Below are positions 1 to 5,868 of a stretch of DNA of 5,868 nucleotides, in pieces. The DNA is from Lentisphaeria bacterium UBA1829 (GTDB lineage: Bacteria > Verrucomicrobiota > Lentisphaeria > Victivallales > UBA1829), in assembly GCA_002338895.1 (NCBI GenBank), contig DDJH01000258.1:14644-20511 (forward strand). Reading direction: 5' to 3'. Position 1 is the stretch's first letter; every line of letters starts with the position of its first letter. The notes below the pieces were generated by a model, which was not told where the DNA came from, ran no database searches, and saw only the letters and a list, made by a program, of their open reading frames with translations. A program made the position numbers and the translations under genes.

Positions 1-3000
1 ACCATGATATTCAGATCCGGATCGGACTCGCCTGCAAGACGCAGATACTGCGAAAGAACTCCGACCGCCTCGCCCAGCGCCCGGCGCGACGTGCGGGACG
101 GGGCATTGCGGAGAAGAATGGTCAGATACCGCGCCACCGCTTCGGTCCGCTCCCCGTTCGGCGCGGTCCGCAGAAGAAGCTCCAGATACGCCGCCTGCGC
201 GGAGGTCTCGCTGCCTGCCCAGCTGTAACGCCACACCGGCGGAATGTTCAGATAGGCCGTGCCCGACTGGGGATCGGTTTTCAGAAGTCTTTCCAGTTCC
301 CGGATGACGGTCGTCTGAGCGGTCGAACCGTCCTCCTCCGCCAGACCGAGAAGCGCCAGGCCGAACGGGGAGAGTTTCTCCCGTTGGCGGAACACCAGTT
401 GCTGCAGATCGGGAGAAACGGCGTTCGCTTTTTTCAGAGTCCGGAGCAGAAGGGCGTCCTCGTTGGAAATCTCTCCGCCGGAGCGGAGTTCGGCGGCGCG
501 CTGTTCCGCTTTCCGCTTCAGCCAGCGGATCCCGTTGCGGAGGATTCGCTCATCGACACTCTGCTGTGCGGCTTTTGCATCCAGAAGGGCGTCGACCGCA
601 ACAGCGGTCGTGTCGATATGGGACTGTTCGCCCCAGCCGCTGAACCATCCCCAGCCGCCGTCGGAGTTGACCATGCCCTGAAGCATCTGAAGATTGGTGC
701 GGATCTGTTTGCGGAAGGCTTCCGGGGAATCCGGGAGTTTCTCGCCGGCTTTCCGGGATGCGTGGAGCGCTCCGCTTTCGCGCGGTCCGCCGCGGAACAG
801 AAGATCCGGGGAGATCCGAAGGTCGGAAAAGGCCCGGAGAGCTTTCAGTGCCGGAAGAAAACGGGTCACTGTGCTGAACAGATCCGCGGACGGCTCCGCG
901 GCGAGAATGGGAAGAAGATCCGCGACGGATGTCGCCGCTCCGGGATGAATCGTCACGGTCATTTCCGCATTTCCCCGTCCGCTTTCCGGCACGAAGTACT
1001 CCACTCTGGCGATCTGGTTCCGGAGCCGGCCGGCGGCCGGGATGAACTTCCGGATTCCGCACGGACGGATGGAAAGAGGAATTGTCACGGCGTCGGCGAC
1101 CTGCCCGTTCACGGAGACCGAGAGAAGAGGAGAGAGTTCTCCGCTCTTTTCCGCATGAAGAAGGAAGGGAAGCGTGACGGATTCGCCGCTTCGGATCTTC
1201 CGCGTGGTCTCTTCGGGCGCTTGGACGGATGCCGCGTCGCCGGAAAGAGTCAGGGCGATGGCGGCGCGGACGGTTTCCGCGGAATGGTTATGGACGATCG
1301 CCAGCGCTTCCACGCGGTCGCCCTCCGTCAGAACCGGCGGAATCTGAAGGCGCGCGGTGATCTCCTTGGAGACAATGAGTTCCGCCCGTCCTTCTCCGAC
1401 GGAGGTTCCGGGCCCGATGCTCCAGGCGCGCACGACCCAGGTCGTCAGATTGTCGGGGACAGGGACAAGGATCCGGACCCGGCCGTCGGCTCCCAGCTTC
1501 CGCTGTCCGATCCAGAAGATGCTGTCGGCAAATTTGCTGCGGATCCGCGGAGTCTCCCGCGGGGCGCTTTCCCCTTTCGATTTCTCAAAGAGGGCTCTGC
1601 TGCTTTTCTTTGTCCACGCCATTCCGTCAAAGTTCATGGCGGCAGGCAGCGGGAGAACGGGGGAGAGACGGATCATGGCGCCGTCGGAGTAGTCCGGGAA
1701 CGACACCGTATCCGTCCCGCTTCGGACATACAGATAGAAATAGCGTTTCCAGTCCCAGAAGAAGCTCAGGATCGAAGGGATGTTGCTGCCGGCCAGCGCT
1801 TCGAGCGCCTTGTCGTAGACGGTCAGGGCAAAGACTCCGGCGACAGGTTTCCCGTCCGCCCCGGTCACCGTCAGATCGACCGGAACCACGCTGCGGGGAC
1901 GCACGTTCTTTTTCGGAAGATCCAGCTGGACATTCAGCATCCGTTGTCCGGGCGGCACTTCGATTTGGGTTTCCGTCCGGAAAGCGGTTCCGTTCCGGAA
2001 GGTCAGCGCCGCGACAAAACGGTTCGGCTGGTCCTTCTCCGCAACCGGACGGGAGACAAGCGCGGAATATCCATCCAGTTTCAGATGCTTCAGCGTTCCG
2101 TCAAGGAACAGATAAACGTCGGCATCGGGACGGTTCGACGAGATCAGAATCCGGGCGGTCTCGCCCGGCCGGTAGGACGGCTTGTCCAGACTCAGCTCAA
2201 TCGGGAGCTCGGAGAACATTCCGCTCTCCCCGTTCGACTCCAGCACGCGGAAGATGCACTCCGCGGTCTCCTTTCCTCGGTCCCCGGCGTTGAACTCGGC
2301 GACCGCGCGGTAGACGCCCGCCTTGTTCAGTACAAAGGACGGATTCTCCCCGGAGCGGAAACGGATGGTCCGGATCGCCTCTCCGCTGTTCCCGTAGCGG
2401 AATTCAGGCGAAAGGACGGTCCTGTAAATCCGGAGGAGTCCCGCTCCCTCGACGGGTTTCCCTTCCGGATCCAGCGCCGCAATCCGGAGACGGGTGATCC
2501 CGTCCGGCGCACGGCAGAACCCTTCGCTTCTGAGATACACCCGGAACGGTTTCGACGCCGCAAGCAGCGATGCGGATGCAGAAATCACTTTGCGGGAACT
2601 GTCGGACACCTCCGCTTCAATGCGGAAGCGGAAATTCTCCTCTCCCGGGGATTTCGGCACGGCAGTGGAGAAGCGGACGGGGAAGGTTCCGTCGTCTCCG
2701 GTTTTCCCGGAGAATTCAGCGACCAGTTCCCGTCCGCCCGCAGGAAACACGGCGTCCTTTCTGTACAGCCACGCGAAACGGGAGAACAGCGGCAGCGGCC
2801 GCACTGCAATTTCCCGGTAGACCCGGCAGGTGACATCCGCCTCCGGAACCGGAGCGCCGAAATAATAGTCCGCGTGCAGAGTCGCGGTCACCATCTCTCC
2901 TGTCCGGACCGGTCCGTCGGGAAGAGTGATCCGCAGTTCGTATTCCGGTTTTTTATACTCTTCCGTACGGAATGCGACGGAGCCGTGCCGTTCGCAGACA

Positions 3001-5018
3001 ATCCGGTAGTTTCCGAGCATCGCATCCTCCGGAAGGCGGAACACTCCCGCAAACGCTCCCGTGGCCCGGCTGACCGGCATGGCCGACTGGAAGAGAGTCT
3101 CTCCCCGCGGCGTGAGAACCTTGATTTTCACCGATGCGGGAAGAGTGTCTTTCTTCGAATTCCCGTCATACGAGGCGCGCCGGAGAAATCCGGAAAATTC
3201 CACCTTGTCGCCGGGCTTGTAAAGCGGTCGGCCGGTGATCATGAATGCCTGAAGAATGGAGGGAAAACGCTGTTCGGCACCGGTCCACTCGTTCCTGCCG
3301 GTGCAGAAGACCGGTTTCCCGTTGATCCAGGTCCACGCCAGAAACGAATACAGGGAGTTTTCCGTCTGCGGAAGTGCCAGCGTGCCGTCTTTCCCGGTGA
3401 CGCCGGAAAAGTCTTTCGTTTCGATGCGGAAGCGTCCCGACCGTTTGAGCTCCTCCGGTGTCCGGGCATACCGGGTGCGGAAGAAGCGGACCTGGATCGG
3501 ATGCCCCGGAAGCGGCGCACCTGTCACCGCGTGATTCAGGAAGAGTCTGCCGGGCTGATCCGTCGTATTGCTGACCGAAAGCATGGCTTCCGTCAGATAA
3601 ACGATGATCCGGCTCGTGTTGCCCTCCCGGAGCTTGATCTCGACCAGATAGGCTCCGCTCTCCTTCAGCGGGAGAGTGATCTTCTGTTCGGTTTCCGCGT
3701 GGCGCGGACGCGGATGAAGCTGGAGCGGAAAGGTGGCGATTTCCGCTCCGACTGTCCCGGCATAGTGCTCCAGAACTTCTTTCACCGGAACGGAGTAGAG
3801 ATTCGGAAAGTTGTTCTTCCCATTTTTCCCGTGTGCGGCGAGGAGTGCGTCGAACAGGGCCTTCTCCTCGATCCGCCGGATGGTGACGTTCCCCGCTTCC
3901 GCATTGCGATAGAGAAAAGACAGAACCGGTTCCTCTCCAGCCGTCTGGACCCGGAGCGGATCCAGGGCGCCCAGATTCCCGGAAAGCTGGGCAACCATCT
4001 CCCGGTTTCCGCTCTTCCGGAACGCCTCCAGCGCGCGGTCCGCCTGAAAACGCGACAGATAGATGGAACCGAGTTTTTCCCACTCTCCCAGTTCCCGGTA
4101 CAGCATGATGAAGTTGTGGCCTTCCGGCATCCGGAAGCGCAGGGGGCCGTCCGGCAGAAGGACCAGAGTCTCCTCGTCGGAGAGCGATTCCAGAAGTCTC
4201 CGCTCCTCTCCGGAGATGTCCCATCGGTTCAACCCGATGCGTCCGAACTGGTCGTAGAGAAAGTCCGCATAGATGGCATCGGCGAACGTCTCTTTCTGTT
4301 CCCGGGCTTTCCGGCGGAGAAACTGGAAGCGTTCTCCGTCGCTGGCCGCGCTCTCCCAGCTCTTCGGCGTCGGGTAGAAGACGGGGAGTCCATTCCGGCC
4401 GACCGGCGGAGAACCTTGACGGATCCCGTTTCCGGTGTCATAGTCCGGAAGAACGCTCAGATCGGTTTTCCACTGCAGTTTCCAGGAGGAGCCTCCCGTC
4501 CGTCCGGTCAGCCAGAGTCCGGCAAAGCGGGCGTAGAATCCGCCGGGAAGCGTGTCCGGACTCCGCCGGAACGCGGCATCGTACAGACGGAGCAGACGGA
4601 CCCGGTCCCGTTCCGAACAGGAGAAGCGGACCCCGTAATCGCCCCGGTTCCGTCCGCGGACAAACTCTCCGCCGATCCGGTGTCCCCAGGAGGGAATCCG
4701 TCCGGCGGAATCGTACAGCGCAAGAAGAAGAAGAGGAAGATTCGTTTTGTATCGGGTTTCCGCAAGCTGGAGGAGACGGTCGAACTCCTGCGGTTCGTTC
4801 ATGGAGCTCAGAAGAATCAGTGCCCGCGTGAAGATCTCGGCAATGCGGACGTCGGAGATGCCGTCCGGCGGATTTTCCAGCAGTTTCCGGCAGGACGGAT
4901 AATCGTTCTCTGTTGCGGCGGGAGGAATTGCGGGGGAGGCGTCCGGCATCGGCGTTTCCAGCGCCGGAGCGGATGCGGCCGCTCCCAGAACAAGCAGGGT
5001 CAGCAGTATGGTTTTCAT
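1..5018 (-). CDS. Secreted bacterial alpha-2-macroglobulin family protein, thioester motif lost (3' end beyond window)
   Basis: This is a giant envelope protein of the A2M family, whose members in other bacteria act in the periplasm as protease-entrapping or protease-sensing defence proteins. The frame is open for 1672 codons from ATG at 5016-5018 to the left edge. The start is chosen because AAGGAG lies 5 bases upstream and a signal peptide follows at once. Visible order (approximate residues): signal peptide 1-19; helical, partly repeat-like region to about 360; MG1-like domain with the FLYRN motif near 370; MG2 with MITGRPLYKPGD at 593-604; MG3 with EEYKKPEYEL at about 686-695; further MG domains; bait-region domain with FALTVYDKALEAL at 1063-1075; A2M domain with W1169 and NLTTWVVRAWSIG at 1190-1202; and TED-like helical domain from about 1365, with DGGWGWFSGW at 1453-1462. 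The canonical CxEQ is replaced by DLFS at 1379-1382. Family members are typically 1500-2000 residues, so about 100-350 residues are probably missing. No frameshift was seen. Family assignment is firm; the substrate is unknown. Confidence 0.95.
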   Translation of the reverse strand, partial: MKTILLTLLVLGAAASAPALETPMPDASPAIPPAATENDYPSCRKLLENPPDGISDVRIAEIFTRALILLSSMNEPQEFDRLLQLAETRYKTNLPLLLLALYDSAGRIPSWGHRIGGEFVRGRNRGDYGVRFSCSERDRVRLLRLYDAAFRRSPDTLPGGFYARFAGLWLTGRTGGSSWKLQWKTDLSVLPDYDTGNGIRQGSPPVGRNGLPVFYPTPKSWESAASDGERFQFLRRKAREQKETFADAIYADFLYDQFGRIGLNRWDISGEERRLLESLSDEETLVLLPDGPLRFRMPEGHNFIMLYRELGEWEKLGSIYLSRFQADRALEAFRKSGNREMVAQLSGNLGALDPLRVQTAGEEPVLSFLYRNAEAGNVTIRRIEEKALFDALLAAHGKNGKNNFPNLYSVPVKEVLEHYAGTVGAEIATFPLQLHPRPRHAETEQKITLPLKESGAYLVEIKLREGNTSRIIVYLTEAMLSVSNTTDQPGRLFLNHAVTGAPLPGHPIQVRFFRTRYARTPEELKRSGRFRIETKDFSGVTGKDGTLALPQTENSLYSFLAWTWINGKPVFCTGRNEWTGAEQRFPSILQAFMITGRPLYKPGDKVEFSGFLRRASYDGNSKKDTLPASVKIKVLTPRGETLFQSAMPVSRATGAFAGVFRLPEDAMLGNYRIVCERHGSVAFRTEEYKKPEYELRITLPDGPVRTGEMVTATLHADYYFGAPVPEADVTCRVYREIAVRPLPLFSRFAWLYRKDAVFPAGGRELVAEFSGKTGDDGTFPVRFSTAVPKSPGEENFRFRIEAEVSDSSRKVISASASLLAASKPFRVYLRSEGFCRAPDGITRLRIAALDPEGKPVEGAGLLRIYRTVLSPEFRYGNSGEAIRTIRFRSGENPSFVLNKAGVYRAVAEFNAGDRGKETAECIFRVLESNGESGMFSELPIELSLDKPSYRPGETARILISSNRPDADVYLFLDGTLKHLKLDGYSALVSRPVAEKDQPNRFVAALTFRNGTAFRTETQIEVPPGQRMLNVQLDLPKKNVRPRSVVPVDLTVTGADGKPVAGVFALTVYDKALEALAGSNIPSILSFFWDWKRYFYLYVRSGTDTVSFPDYSDGAMIRLSPVLPLPAAMNFDGMAWTKKSSRALFEKSKGESAPRETPRIRSKFADSIFWIGQRKLGADGRVRILVPVPDNLTTWVVRAWSIGPGTSVGEGRAELIVSKEITARLQIPPVLTEGDRVEALAIVHNHSAETVRAAIALTLSGDAASVQAPEETTRKIRSGESVTLPFLLHAEKSGELSPLLSVSVNGQVADAVTIPLSIRPCGIRKFIPAAGRLRNQIARVEYFVPESGRGNAEMTVTIHPGAATSVADLLPILAAEPSADLFSTVTRFLPALKALRAFSDLRISPDLLFRGGPRESGALHASRKAGEKLPDSPEAFRKQIRTNLQMLQGMVNSDGGWGWFSGWGEQSHIDTTAVAVDALLDAKAAQQSVDERILRNGIRWLKRKAEQRAAELRSGGEISNEDALLLRTLKKANAVSPDLQQLVFRQREKLSPFGLALLGLAEEDGSTAQTTVIRELERLLKTDPQSGTAYLNIPPVWRYSWAGSETSAQAAYLELLLRTAPNGERTEAVARYLTILLRNAPSRTSRRALGEAVGVLSQYLRLAGESDPDLNIM
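873..884 (-). other. Degenerate thioester site (DLFS in place of CxEQ)
   Basis: Residues 1376-1389 of the A2M protein read PSADLFSTVTRFLP. They align without gaps to the pattern common in thioester-bearing bacterial A2Ms, about P-Y-G-C-x-E-Q-T-x-S-R-F-L-P. The flanks (P1376, T1383, R1386, F1387, L1388, P1389) are kept, but Cys is Asp1379, Glu is Phe1381 and Gln is Ser1382. Neither the cysteine nor the glutamine needed for the beta-cysteinyl-gamma-glutamyl thioester is present. The alignment pattern is from memory of the family. Confidence 0.85.
1533..1610 (-). other. Candidate bait segment, strongly basic, before the A2M domain
   Basis: Residues 1137-1162 of the A2M protein carry nine Lys or Arg (K1137, K1138, R1141, K1146, K1148, R1154, R1158, R1160, K1162) mixed with Ser, Glu, Pro and Gly, and look unstructured. 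They lie between the bait-region domain strand FALTVYDKALEAL and the start of the A2M domain (FADSIFWIGQ). In bacterial A2Ms a flexible linker at this position carries the protease-cleaved bait. The composition suggests cleavage by trypsin-like proteases; this is inference. Confidence 0.55.
4962..5018 (-). other. Signal peptide coding segment (signal peptidase I type, no lipobox)
   Basis: Residues 1-19 of the A2M protein have K2, a hydrophobic core rich in Leu, Ile and Val at 4-11, and a small-residue end. The best cleavage site is A-P-A between residues 19 and 20, before L-E. The alternative A-S-A site at 15-17 would leave Pro at +1, which signal peptidase I does not tolerate well. There is no cysteine until residue 43, so this is not a lipoprotein signal, unlike the E. 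coli A2M YfhM, which is lipid-anchored. The mature protein is inferred to be soluble in the periplasm or released. Confidence 0.8.
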
Positions 5019-5023
5019 GAGTG

Positions 5024-5029
5024 CTCCTT
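5024..5029 (-). promoter_or_regulatory. Ribosome binding site of the A2M gene
   Basis: Read on the minus strand, AAGGAG lies 5 bases before the ATG at 5016-5018. It is a good Shine-Dalgarno match at slightly short spacing, and it decides the start codon together with the signal peptide that follows. Confidence 0.8.
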
Positions 5030-5067
5030 CCGGTGGTCTCATCAATCAAGGAATGTTCCTGCCTGGA

Positions 5068-5095
5068 AACGTATCACTCTTTCCGGAAAAAGCAA
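5068..5095 (-). promoter_or_regulatory. Tentative promoter of the A2M gene
   Basis: On the minus strand, TTGCTT (5095-5090) is followed after 16 bases by TACGTT (5073-5068), with TGA directly before it as an extended -10. Transcription would start near 5061, giving a leader of about 43 bases. The perfect palindrome TTTCCGGAAA (5080-5089) lies in the spacer and AGGAA-TG-TTCCT (5049-5060) lies in the leader; either could be an operator. TCCGGA is very frequent across this window, so the first palindrome may be chance. The -10 match is only moderate. Confidence 0.3.
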
Positions 5096-5163
5096 GAAGG
5101 CCGATCCGCTTTCCTGTCGGAAAACCGCTCCTTTTTGTTCTTCGGTCTTTGGGGAGAGCTCCG

Positions 5164-5194
5164 GTTCTCTCCGCTTGACAAGCGGGAGGAGAAC
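5164..5194. repeat. 31-base inverted repeat covering the -35 box of the antiporter promoter
   Basis: The inner arms CCGCTT (5171-5176) and AAGCGG (5180-5185) are perfect complements around GAC. The outer arms GTTCTC (5164-5169) and GAGAAC (5189-5194) are also perfect complements. The arms are separated by 1 base on the left and 3 on the right. The exact TTGACA of the plus-strand promoter lies at the inner centre. The position fits a repressor operator better than a terminator: no T-run follows, and neither gene ends here. Confidence 0.55.
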
Positions 5195-5203
5195 TGCTAC
5201 ATT
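5175..5203 (+). promoter_or_regulatory. Sigma70-type promoter of the antiporter gene
   Basis: An exact TTGACA (5175-5180) is followed after 17 bases by TACATT (5198-5203), which keeps T1, A2, A4 and T6 of TATAAT. TGC directly upstream makes an extended -10. Transcription would start near 5210 and leave a leader of about 55 bases before the ATG at 5265. A second possible -10, an exact TATAAT at 5212-5217, has no good -35 at 17 bases. The -35 box lies inside an inverted repeat, which suggests repression. Confidence 0.65.
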
Positions 5204-5217
5204 ATATATTTTATAAT
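5201..5217. repeat. AT-rich inverted repeat giving TATAAT on both strands
   Basis: ATTATA (5201-5206) and TATAAT (5212-5217) are perfect complements separated by five bases, TATTT. Each strand therefore carries an exact -10 consensus pointing outward. For the minus strand, the -35 at 17 bases would be TTTTTA (5229-5224), a weak match, and a transcript from it would give the A2M gene a leader of about 180 bases. It may simply be the easily melted part of the plus-strand promoter. Confidence 0.35.
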
Positions 5218-5264
5218 TTCCATTAAAAACAGATAATGAACAAAGAAACGGATGGTTTGAGAGA

Positions 5265-5868
5265 ATGGAGACGACATTGCGGCTGATCGGCGGCGTCATC
5301 GGACTGGTGCTGTTGTATTACGGAGCGGAATTTCTGGTGCGGGGAGGGGTGCAGATTGCCAAGCGTTTTCATGTATCGTCGCTGGTGATCGGGCTGACTC
5401 TTGTCGCATTTGCAACGAGCGCGCCGGAGCTTGTGGTCAGCTGCGATGCGGCCTTGAGGGGAGCCGGGGATATCGCGCTCGGGAATGTGATCGGATCGAA
5501 TGTCTGCAACATCGCGCTGATTCTCGGACTCTGTGCCGTGATTACGCCGCTGACGGTGAATCCGAAACTGTTCCGCGTGGATGTGCCGCTGATGATCGGG
5601 GCGTCGATTCTGCTGACCGTGTTCTATCTCCTGTCCGGAGGGATCAACCGGCTGGAGGGGGCGCTGTTCCTGATCGGAATTTTCGTGTACACCGTGGGGA
5701 GCATCCTCCACGCGAAACGGTGCGGGGAGAGCGCATCCGCAGAGGAGACGGAGGAGGAGAAGAAGAAAGATCTGGCAATCGGATGGGCTGTGGCGCTGGT
5801 GGTGATCGGTCTTGCCGCGCTGGTCGGAGGAGCAAAGCTGCTGGTGGAGGCGGCAATCTGCCTGGCGA
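5265..5868 (+). CDS. CaCA-family calcium/sodium antiporter, YrbG type (N-terminal part; 3' end beyond window)
   Basis: This is an inner-membrane cation exchanger; family members exchange Ca2+ for Na+ or H+. 201 codons are visible. The first alpha-repeat is complete: VIGLTLVAFATSAPELVVS at 41-59, with T51, S52, P54 and E55 of the ion-binding motif, and GNVIGSNVCNIALILG at 73-88, with N74, S78, N79 and N82. Hydrophobic spans lie at about 5-23, 38-63, 70-97, 107-124, 130-148 and 170-190. A charged loop at about 149-169 (EETEEEKKKD) fits the cytoplasmic loop between the two halves. Full-length relatives are about 310-370 residues, so the second alpha-repeat is beyond the edge. ATG at 5265 is the only in-frame start close upstream of the first helix. 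No clear Shine-Dalgarno is present, only GAGAGA touching the ATG. The transported ion cannot be fixed from sequence alone. Confidence 0.95.
   Translation, partial: METTLRLIGGVIGLVLLYYGAEFLVRGGVQIAKRFHVSSLVIGLTLVAFATSAPELVVSCDAALRGAGDIALGNVIGSNVCNIALILGLCAVITPLTVNPKLFRVDVPLMIGASILLTVFYLLSGGINRLEGALFLIGIFVYTVGSILHAKRCGESASAEETEEEKKKDLAIGWAVALVVIGLAALVGGAKLLVEAAICLA

Noticed and set aside
3166..4224. Minus-strand frame of 352 codons
   Set aside because: It is in a different frame from the A2M gene and fully inside it. The composition is low-complexity Arg/Gly/Ser/Pro and no motif is seen.
4722..4733. Short AAG triplet run
   Set aside because: It encodes a Leu run (CTT codons) in the A2M N-terminal helical region and is too short to call a functional repeat.
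4438..5049. Minus-strand frame of 203 codons starting upstream of the A2M start
   Set aside because: It is out of frame with the A2M gene, lacks a signal peptide or domain, and overlaps the part that clearly encodes the A2M N-terminus.
5080..5089. TTTCCGGAAA palindrome as a definite operator
   Set aside because: TCCGGA-type words are abundant throughout this window, so a chance palindrome is likely. It is mentioned only as a possibility under the tentative promoter.
384..5216. Plus-strand open frame of 1610 codons beginning at TTG
   Set aside because: It lies exactly opposite the A2M gene in codon register, has a biased Arg/Gly/Pro composition, no domain and no ribosome site. The minus strand reads a recognisable protein along the whole length.
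5019..5264. tRNA, small RNA, terminator or CRISPR in the intergenic region
   Set aside because: No cloverleaf, no hairpin followed by a T-run and no regularly spaced repeats were seen; only promoter-like elements and short inverted repeats.
5223..5711. Minus-strand frame of 162 codons opposite the antiporter gene
   Set aside because: It is antisense to strongly conserved alpha-repeat motifs and rich in His, Gln, Arg and Asp, as expected for the reverse complement of a membrane-protein gene.

Overview
The window looks like chromosomal DNA from a Gram-negative bacterium of high GC content. It holds two genes, both cut by the window edges, that are transcribed away from each other out of a 246-base intergenic region. 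A bacterial alpha-2-macroglobulin (A2M) this large, with an export signal, implies a periplasm. The size and style of the protein recall PVC-group bacteria such as Lentisphaerae or Planctomycetes, but this taxonomic hint is weak because no marker gene is present.

Region 1 (bases 1-5018, minus strand) is one uninterrupted reading frame of 1672 codons that runs off the left edge. It encodes a secreted A2M-family protein: signal peptide, helical N-terminal region, MG1-like domain, MG2, MG3, further MG domains, bait-region domain, A2M domain and thioester-type helical (TED-like) domain. The C-terminal end lies outside the window. Its most notable property is that the cysteine-containing thioester motif CxEQ is replaced by D-L-F-S, while the residues around it (P ... 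T-x-T-R-F-L-P) still match the family. The protein is therefore predicted to lack covalent trapping, although a very basic, bait-like segment remains just before the A2M domain.

Region 2 (5019-5264) is the divergent control region. On the minus side it has a clear AAGGAG ribosome binding site and a tentative promoter for the A2M gene. On the plus side it has a strong sigma70-type promoter (exact TTGACA, 17-base spacer, extended -10), whose -35 box is the centre of a 31-base inverted repeat. An AT-rich inverted repeat next to it gives TATAAT on both strands.

Region 3 (5265-5868, plus strand) is the first 201 codons of a CaCA-family calcium/sodium (cation/proton) antiporter of the YrbG type, with the complete first alpha-repeat. 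The second alpha-repeat is expected beyond the right edge.

The two genes share a control region but have no obvious biochemical link. The plus-strand frame exactly opposite the A2M gene is open along its whole length because the gene never uses TTA, CTA or TCA. That frame is read here as an artefact, not a gene.
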